A stretch of 8,988 nt of DNA from Candidatus Latescibacterota bacterium. GTDB taxonomy: Bacteria > Latescibacterota > UBA2968 > GCA-2709665. Under the pieces are notes generated by a model. The model did not search any database and had not been told where the DNA came from. It worked only from the letters and a program-made list of their open reading frames with translations. A program made the translations under genes and the position numbers. Positions within the stretch are counted from its first letter, which is position 1. Each line of letters starts with the position of its first letter. This document shows, in pieces, positions 4,908 through 8,988 of this stretch. The stretch covers positions 1 to 8,988 of the forward strand of contig JASLMQ010000431.1 in the NCBI GenBank assembly GCA_030746455.1, read 5' to 3'.

Positions 4908-6014
4908 ATGACGGGAAGAGAACGTGTTCTGGCTGCCGTGAGCCGTTCCGGATTGGACCGCGTGCCCGTTTCCGATGCGTTCTGGGAGGACACCCTCGTC
5001 CGCTGGCGCAGAGAGGGCCTCCCGGATGGGGCGGACCCCGCGGACCATTTCGGCTTCGACATCGCGGCCACGAGCATCGACGCATCGCCGCGCTTCCCCG
5101 CCCAGCTGCTCAGAAAGTCGGATTCGCACTACACGATGCGGGACCGATTCGGCTACGTGGTCACGAAGGCGCTGGGCAAGTCGCGCACGGTCCAGTTCCA
5201 CTCCCATCCGGTCCCAAGCCGCGACGCCTGGCCGGCCGTACGCGAGCGCTTTGCCCTGACCCCTCGAGGGGCTGCCCGGATCGACACGATTCCCTTTCCG
5301 TTCCGGCTCGAGACCGATCCCACCCGGGAGGAATCCCTCACCCGGTTCCACGATCTCCGACGCACCAACCGATACATTCTGGCCAACGCGTATGGCCCCT
5401 TCGAGGCCACGTGGCGGCTCCACGGCTATGAGCGGACGCTTACCGATCTGCTCGACGACGACGAGCTCATTGGCGAGATCGGTCGGACCTACACCGAATT
5501 CCTGATGCAGGTGGTCGATCGCTGCTTGCAGGACAGCATCGTCCCGGACGGATTCTTTCTGGTCGAGGATCTGGCCTCCACTCGAGGCATGCTCTTCTCA
5601 CCGGACATCTGGCGCAGGCTCCACAAGCCCATCCTTTCGCAACTAGGGGCGTTCCTCCAGGAGAGGGACGTGCAGTTCTGGATGCATTGCTGCGGCAACG
5701 CGGAGGCCATTTTCGATGACTTGATCGAGTGTGGCGTTCAGGTCATCCAGCCGCTGGAGGCGAAGTCGGGGCTCGATGTCCGCCTCCTCAGGAAGCGGTA
5801 CGGGGCCGACCTGACCTTCTACGGGAACATCGACGTCATCGCCATGGCCGTATCGGACGGGTCCGCCGAAACCGAGGTCAAGGCCAAGCTGTCTGCCTTC
5901 GATCGGTCCGGGGGCTACATCTTCCATTCCGACCACTCGGTGCCTCCCGAGGTCAGTTTCCAGAGATACAGCCACGTGATCGATTGTGTCCGTAAGTACG
6001 GCACCTACGCCTAG
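4908..6014 (+). CDS. URO-D-superfamily (corrinoid-type) methyltransferase B
   Basis: This is a 368-residue paralogue of the protein at 3677. It begins MTGRERVLAAVSRSGLDRVPV, the standard start of this family. It shares DHFGFD (46-51), FFLVEDLAST (216-225), a zinc-type HCCGN (260-264; H260 and C262 align with HxC), NIDV (307-310) and SDHSV (341-345) with its neighbour, but much of the remaining sequence differs. As in gene A, the last Cys of the MtaA-type zinc site is replaced by SDHS. C261 next to C262 is an extra cysteine. No good Shine-Dalgarno precedes the ATG; translation may depend on coupling to the small upstream ORF, which stops 15 nt earlier. Two diverged copies side by side suggest a heteromer or two sequential methyl-transfer steps; this is inference. 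Confidence 0.87.
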   Translation: MTGRERVLAAVSRSGLDRVPVSDAFWEDTLVRWRREGLPDGADPADHFGFDIAATSIDASPRFPAQLLRKSDSHYTMRDRFGYVVTKALGKSRTVQFHSHPVPSRDAWPAVRERFALTPRGAARIDTIPFPFRLETDPTREESLTRFHDLRRTNRYILANAYGPFEATWRLHGYERTLTDLLDDDELIGEIGRTYTEFLMQVVDRCLQDSIVPDGFFLVEDLASTRGMLFSPDIWRRLHKPILSQLGAFLQERDVQFWMHCCGNAEAIFDDLIECGVQVIQPLEAKSGLDVRLLRKRYGADLTFYGNIDVIAMAVSDGSAETEVKAKLSAFDRSGGYIFHSDHSVPPEVSFQRYSHVIDCVRKYGTYA

Positions 6015-6023
6015 CGGGAGGAG

Positions 6024-7301
6024 ATGGTGGCAACCTCACTGGGTTTTGGCAACCTGAAAGAGTCGGTGATCGATACCGACCTGTGCTGCCTGTGCGGCAC
6101 CTGCGGGGCGGCCTGCCCACAGGGCCTCATCCGCTGCGACGGCGAGGACGGGGTGCCCAGCCTGCTCAGCCCGGAGGCGTGCCTGGACTGCGGGGCCTGT
6201 AGCGAGGTGTGCCCCGGCAGGGATGTGCCCTACAAGCATCTGCTGGCTCAGCGGCCCTCAGGTGGAGACAATGCGCCCCATTTCGGCCCCCACCTTGCCC
6301 GCCTCAGCGCAGCATCAACCGACGCGGGCATCCGGGCTCAGGGCGCCGCCGGAGGATTCGTCACGGCCTTGCTGAGCAGCCTATTGGAGTCGGGAGAGAT
6401 CGTGGGTGCGGTTGTGGCCGGGAGCGACGAAAGACAGCCGTGGCGGTCCGTGGGAAGGGTGGCCCGGCGGCCGGAAGACCTGCTGTCCTCTGCCTGCTCG
6501 CGCTATAGCCTCGTTCCGGTGATGGAGGCGATGCGCGACGCAGAGGGCCCGCTGGCGCTCGTCGGCCTCCCGTGCCACGTGCTCGCATTCCGGAAGCTCG
6601 AGCAGTGGGATCCCTCCGTCTCAGCCCGTGTACCTATGGTGGTTGGGCTCTTCTGCGGGGTCAACCTGGATCCACGGGCCACCGTGCACATGCTGCACGA
6701 ACTTGGGGTTGAGGATCGCAGCCAGGTGACCCAATACTGCAGCCGCAGCGCCAACTACGGTGGCGTAAGGGTCCAGTTGAGGGACGGCCGGACCCTCAGA
6801 TACCCCGACAACGACGGCTACGCGTTCGATGTGGTGCGTCTGGCACCCCTCTACCTGCGCACACGTTGCGCCCTGTGCTTCGACAATGTGAACGAGTTGG
6901 CCGATGTTTCGGTTGGTGACGACACCGGGCCCGAGCGCAAGCGCTCCTGCGTTGTGGCCCGGACGTCCCGTGCCCTTGAGCTCATCGAACGGGCCGAGAG
7001 GGAAGGCCGGATCGAGAGACGGAACCTGGATCCCGAGATGCACCGCGAGAACGTCTTCAAGAAGAGGCGTCGTGCATGGACGGTGCTCGAATGGATGCGG
7101 AAGAGGCGGATGCCGACCGTCGAGCCAGACTTCGAAATCGATCCGGATGCCTATCCCTGGGCATCCGAAGCGCACCGACAGGAGATGCTGGCGCTTATGC
7201 AGCTGTCTCAGACGGACATCGGCCGACGTGTTCTCCAGACCCTGCCGCGGGATTCGTTCGCACGAGAGGTCGGCCTCGCCTACGTCGGATGGAGGGAATG
7301 A
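6024..7301 (+). CDS. FrhB-like (coenzyme F420 hydrogenase/dehydrogenase beta) iron-sulfur oxidoreductase
   Basis: The protein has 425 residues. An N-terminal 2x[4Fe-4S] ferredoxin domain carries C21-x2-C24-x2-C27-x3-C31-P and C53-x2-C56-x2-C59-x3-C63-P. The FrhB/FdhB-type domain follows: RAQGAAGGFVTALL (104-117), VGLPCHVLAF (180-189, C184), VGLFCG (207-212, C211) and RCALCFDNVNELADVSVGD (281-299, C282 and C285). Members bind FAD and iron-sulfur clusters and pass electrons between F420 or another low-potential donor and a partner. In a bacterial methyltransferase operon it may supply electrons for reductive reactivation of a corrinoid cofactor, or oxidise or reduce a sugar or methyl intermediate; both are inference. 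It starts 9 bp after methyltransferase B with GGGAGGAG just before the ATG; a GTG at 6027 is an equally plausible start with better spacing. Soluble, no membrane span. Confidence 0.9.
   Translation: MVATSLGFGNLKESVIDTDLCCLCGTCGAACPQGLIRCDGEDGVPSLLSPEACLDCGACSEVCPGRDVPYKHLLAQRPSGGDNAPHFGPHLARLSAASTDAGIRAQGAAGGFVTALLSSLLESGEIVGAVVAGSDERQPWRSVGRVARRPEDLLSSACSRYSLVPVMEAMRDAEGPLALVGLPCHVLAFRKLEQWDPSVSARVPMVVGLFCGVNLDPRATVHMLHELGVEDRSQVTQYCSRSANYGGVRVQLRDGRTLRYPDNDGYAFDVVRLAPLYLRTRCALCFDNVNELADVSVGDDTGPERKRSCVVARTSRALELIERAEREGRIERRNLDPEMHRENVFKKRRRAWTVLEWMRKRRMPTVEPDFEIDPDAYPWASEAHRQEMLALMQLSQTDIGRRVLQTLPRDSFAREVGLAYVGWRE
7291..7296 (+). promoter_or_regulatory. Ribosome binding site supporting a TTG start
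   Basis: GGAGGG lies 8 nt before the TTG at 7305-7307, inside the last codons of the preceding gene. No in-frame ATG or GTG occurs early enough to keep the first strand of the TIM barrel, so this site fixes the start of the glycoside hydrolase. Confidence 0.6.
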
Positions 7302-7304
7302 GCC

Positions 7305-8988
7305 TTGGACAGACCTGAAGAAACGGACGTTCTGGGAACCACGCTGGGAATCGCCATCGAGCCCACCTACTTCGATCTCGAGCACGTGCCGATCGATCCA
7401 GAGGCGATCGTGGCGATGGCCGTGCGGTGCCACGCCAACACGCTCCGGGTGGGGATGTTCAGTCATCAGGGTCACGCCTACTTTCCGTCCGTGATCGCTC
7501 CGCATGCTCCCGGTCTGGACGGCCGCGATCTGCTCCGGGCATTCCAGACCGCGTGTGCCGATGCCGGTGTCACCCTTGCCATCTACATGAACTCGAAGTT
7601 CGACACCGGGCGCTACCACGAGCACCCCGACTGGGCCATCCGGTACAGGGGAGAGGTCCCGGTCCACGAGGCAGAAGCCGACCTGCACATCCACCCGATG
7701 TGCCCCAACTCGCCCTACCTTGACTACTTCCGGTCGCTAATCGAAGAGGTAGCAGAGAACTACGGTCCCGAGATCATCTATATCGACAACTTCGGGTTGA
7801 GCCCGGTCTGCGAGTGTCTGTTCTGCACCGAGGCCTTCCAGCGAGATGCCGGCATGGAGCGTCCCAAAAAGGTGGACTGGACCGACTCCGTGTGGCAATC
7901 GTACCGGGCATGGTCTCGGGACCGCAATTTCGTGCTCGCGCGTAGACTGGTCGATGCCGTGGATAAGGTGAAGCCGGGCACGCTGGTGGTCTTCAACCGG
8001 GGGCACTTCCGGACGATGACCGGCCACGGCAACCCGGAAGACATCCACACGTTCGCCCACGAGATCGCGGACAACGTGCACGGCGAATCCGCGGTTCGGT
8101 TCTACGGGCAGAGCTTTGCGCACATCAACGAGCAGTGCATGTTCGGTCGGGCGATCGACACCCCGATGTGGACGTGGGTCGAGTACCCACTCCTGCCCTG
8201 GAGCCACGTCTCCGCTCCTCCCTCGGAGGTGAAGATCAAGGCGGCCAAGGTCCTGGCGAACGGCGGTCGTCCGATGGTGTGGAACGTCCCGCGAGCGCCC
8301 GATTGCGATGAACGTGGACTCGAGGGCCTTGCCGATGTGTACGGACCGGCCTCTCAATACCCCGAGTACTTCAGCGGTGCAGAACACGTTCCCTTCCTGG
8401 GGGTGCTGTACTCGAGTCAGACAATGGAGGACTACTGCAGGGGAGACAGCCGCCGTTTCGAGGCCTGTCAGCGTGAGGTCTCCGGTATCCTTGCGCTGGC
8501 CCGGCACGCGCATCTTCCCGTCGATGTGTTGCTGGATCGTCACATCGTGGGGGACAACCTGGGACGCTATGGGGCGCTGGTGCTGCCCAATGCGGCGGGT
8601 CTGAGCGAAGGGCAGTGTGCTGCCATTCGTGCGTTCGTCGAGCAGGGAGGCGGTCTGATCGCGACGGGAGAATCATCGCTGTTCAATGACGCAGGGGAGC
8701 GCCGTGGCGACTTCGAGCTCGCGGATGTGCTGGGCGCCAGATTCGTCGAGACCCTTCGAACACAGAACGCGGGCAAGAGCACGGGCTACTCGACGACCGA
8801 GGGCGAACATCCGGCGACGGAGACGTTGGGTCCGGGTTTCCGGCTTCCGGCCGGAGGAATCTACCACGCCGTGGAGATCGCCGGCTCGGCCACCCGGCTG
8901 AGCACCTTGCTTACACGCTGCCGATACTACTGCGATCATCCCGGTCAACCGACTGGACATCCGGCGCTCATCGCCAATGAGTTCGGAC
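7305..8988 (+). CDS. GHL6-like glycoside hydrolase with beta-galactosidase-trimerisation-type domain, 3' truncated
   Basis: At least 561 residues are present with no stop before the window end. The N-terminal ~330 residues look like a TIM-barrel of the hypothetical glycosyl hydrolase 6 (GHL6) type. First comes GIAIEPTYFD (15-24), then an NTLRVGMFSHQGHAYFPS segment (45-62), HPDW (107-110) and YIDNFG (159-164), where D161 sits at the end of a strand as a candidate catalytic residue. VCECLFC (168-174, C169/C171/C174) is a compact CxCxxC probably binding zinc. From ~365 a flavodoxin-like domain follows, with YGALVLPNAAGLSEGQCAAIRAFVEQGGGLIATGESS (422-458), as in the trimerisation domain of GH42 beta-galactosidases. 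There is no signal peptide, so it is probably cytoplasmic. Start is TTG with GGAGGG 8 nt upstream; it lies 3 bp after the FrhB-like stop. Substrate is unknown, probably an oligosaccharide or fucoside/galactoside. Confidence 0.82.
   Translation, partial: MDRPEETDVLGTTLGIAIEPTYFDLEHVPIDPEAIVAMAVRCHANTLRVGMFSHQGHAYFPSVIAPHAPGLDGRDLLRAFQTACADAGVTLAIYMNSKFDTGRYHEHPDWAIRYRGEVPVHEAEADLHIHPMCPNSPYLDYFRSLIEEVAENYGPEIIYIDNFGLSPVCECLFCTEAFQRDAGMERPKKVDWTDSVWQSYRAWSRDRNFVLARRLVDAVDKVKPGTLVVFNRGHFRTMTGHGNPEDIHTFAHEIADNVHGESAVRFYGQSFAHINEQCMFGRAIDTPMWTWVEYPLLPWSHVSAPPSEVKIKAAKVLANGGRPMVWNVPRAPDCDERGLEGLADVYGPASQYPEYFSGAEHVPFLGVLYSSQTMEDYCRGDSRRFEACQREVSGILALARHAHLPVDVLLDRHIVGDNLGRYGALVLPNAAGLSEGQCAAIRAFVEQGGGLIATGESSLFNDAGERRGDFELADVLGARFVETLRTQNAGKSTGYSTTEGEHPATETLGPGFRLPAGGIYHAVEIAGSATRLSTLLTRCRYYCDHPGQPTGHPALIANEFG

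Noticed and set aside
3476..5077. A 533-codon open frame on the minus strand across the methyltransferase A gene
   Set aside because: It is antisense to a clearly recognised protein family, has low-complexity Arg/Pro/Val/His composition and no recognisable domain; high-GC DNA gives such shadow frames.
3677..6014. Corrinoid-binding motif inside the methyltransferases, suggested by the DHFG strings
   Set aside because: DHFGFD lacks the DxHxxG spacing and the later SxL and GG elements of B12-binding domains; the proteins are single-domain URO-D length.
7298..7318. ATG overlapping the FrhB-like stop (ATGA) as a start for the next gene
   Set aside because: It reads only six codons (MSLGQT) before a stop and is out of frame with the hydrolase, which begins at TTG 7305.
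6621..7694. A 357-codon minus-strand open frame across the FrhB-like and hydrolase genes
   Set aside because: It is antisense to two well-supported genes and spans their junction with no recognisable motif.
1..8988. tRNA or rRNA genes, CRISPR array, insertion sequence or attachment site
   Set aside because: No cloverleaf, repeat-spacer array, transposase or flanking inverted repeats were seen by eye on either strand.

Overview
The window is high-GC bacterial DNA with GGAGG-type ribosome binding sites, tight co-directional gene runs and strong GC3 bias. The gene set is a Gfo/Idh/MocA oxidoreductase end, URO-D-type methyltransferases, an F420-hydrogenase-beta-like iron-sulfur protein and a GHL6-like glycoside hydrolase. 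It resembles the accessory carbohydrate loci of uncultured, environmentally abundant phyla such as Planctomycetota, Armatimonadota, Latescibacterota or Hydrogenedentota. That placement is inference; no marker gene is present.

Layout. (1) 1-254: the 3' end of a Gfo/Idh/MocA-family oxidoreductase on the + strand. (2) 238-999, minus strand: an inositol-monophosphatase-family phosphatase, converging on and overlapping gene 1. (3) 1000-1244: a divergent intergenic region with candidate promoters in both directions and a leader hairpin. (4) 1245-2763, + strand: a two-gene unit of a uronate-dehydrogenase-like short-chain dehydrogenase and a PIG-L/LmbE-fold protein of the GalB (4-oxalomesaconate hydratase) type. 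(5) 2764-2868: a terminator-like hairpin between convergent genes. (6) 2869-3486, minus strand: a coiled-coil plus degenerate GGDEF-domain protein. (7) 3487-3676: a divergent control region with a perfect 7-6-7 inverted repeat that overlaps two back-to-back -35 elements. (8) 3677-8988, + strand: an operon of methyltransferase A, a previously unlisted 37-residue single-membrane-span ORF, methyltransferase B, a 2x[4Fe-4S] FrhB-like oxidoreductase and a GHL6/beta-galactosidase-trimerisation-type glycoside hydrolase that runs off the window end.

How the genes may work together. The glycoside hydrolase, uronate dehydrogenase-like enzyme, GalB-like enzyme and Gfo/Idh/MocA enzyme all point to catabolism of an unusual, probably oxidised or modified sugar. 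The two tandem URO-D-type methyltransferases keep the HxC zinc motif but have a shared SDHSV motif near the C-terminus, where MtaA-type enzymes carry their last zinc cysteine. With an electron-transferring FrhB-like protein beside them, they suggest methyl-group (O-demethylation) chemistry or reductive corrinoid activation coupled to glycan breakdown. No corrinoid-binding protein is in the window, so the methyl carrier would be encoded elsewhere, or the chemistry is different. This combined operon is the strongest candidate here for an undescribed system.
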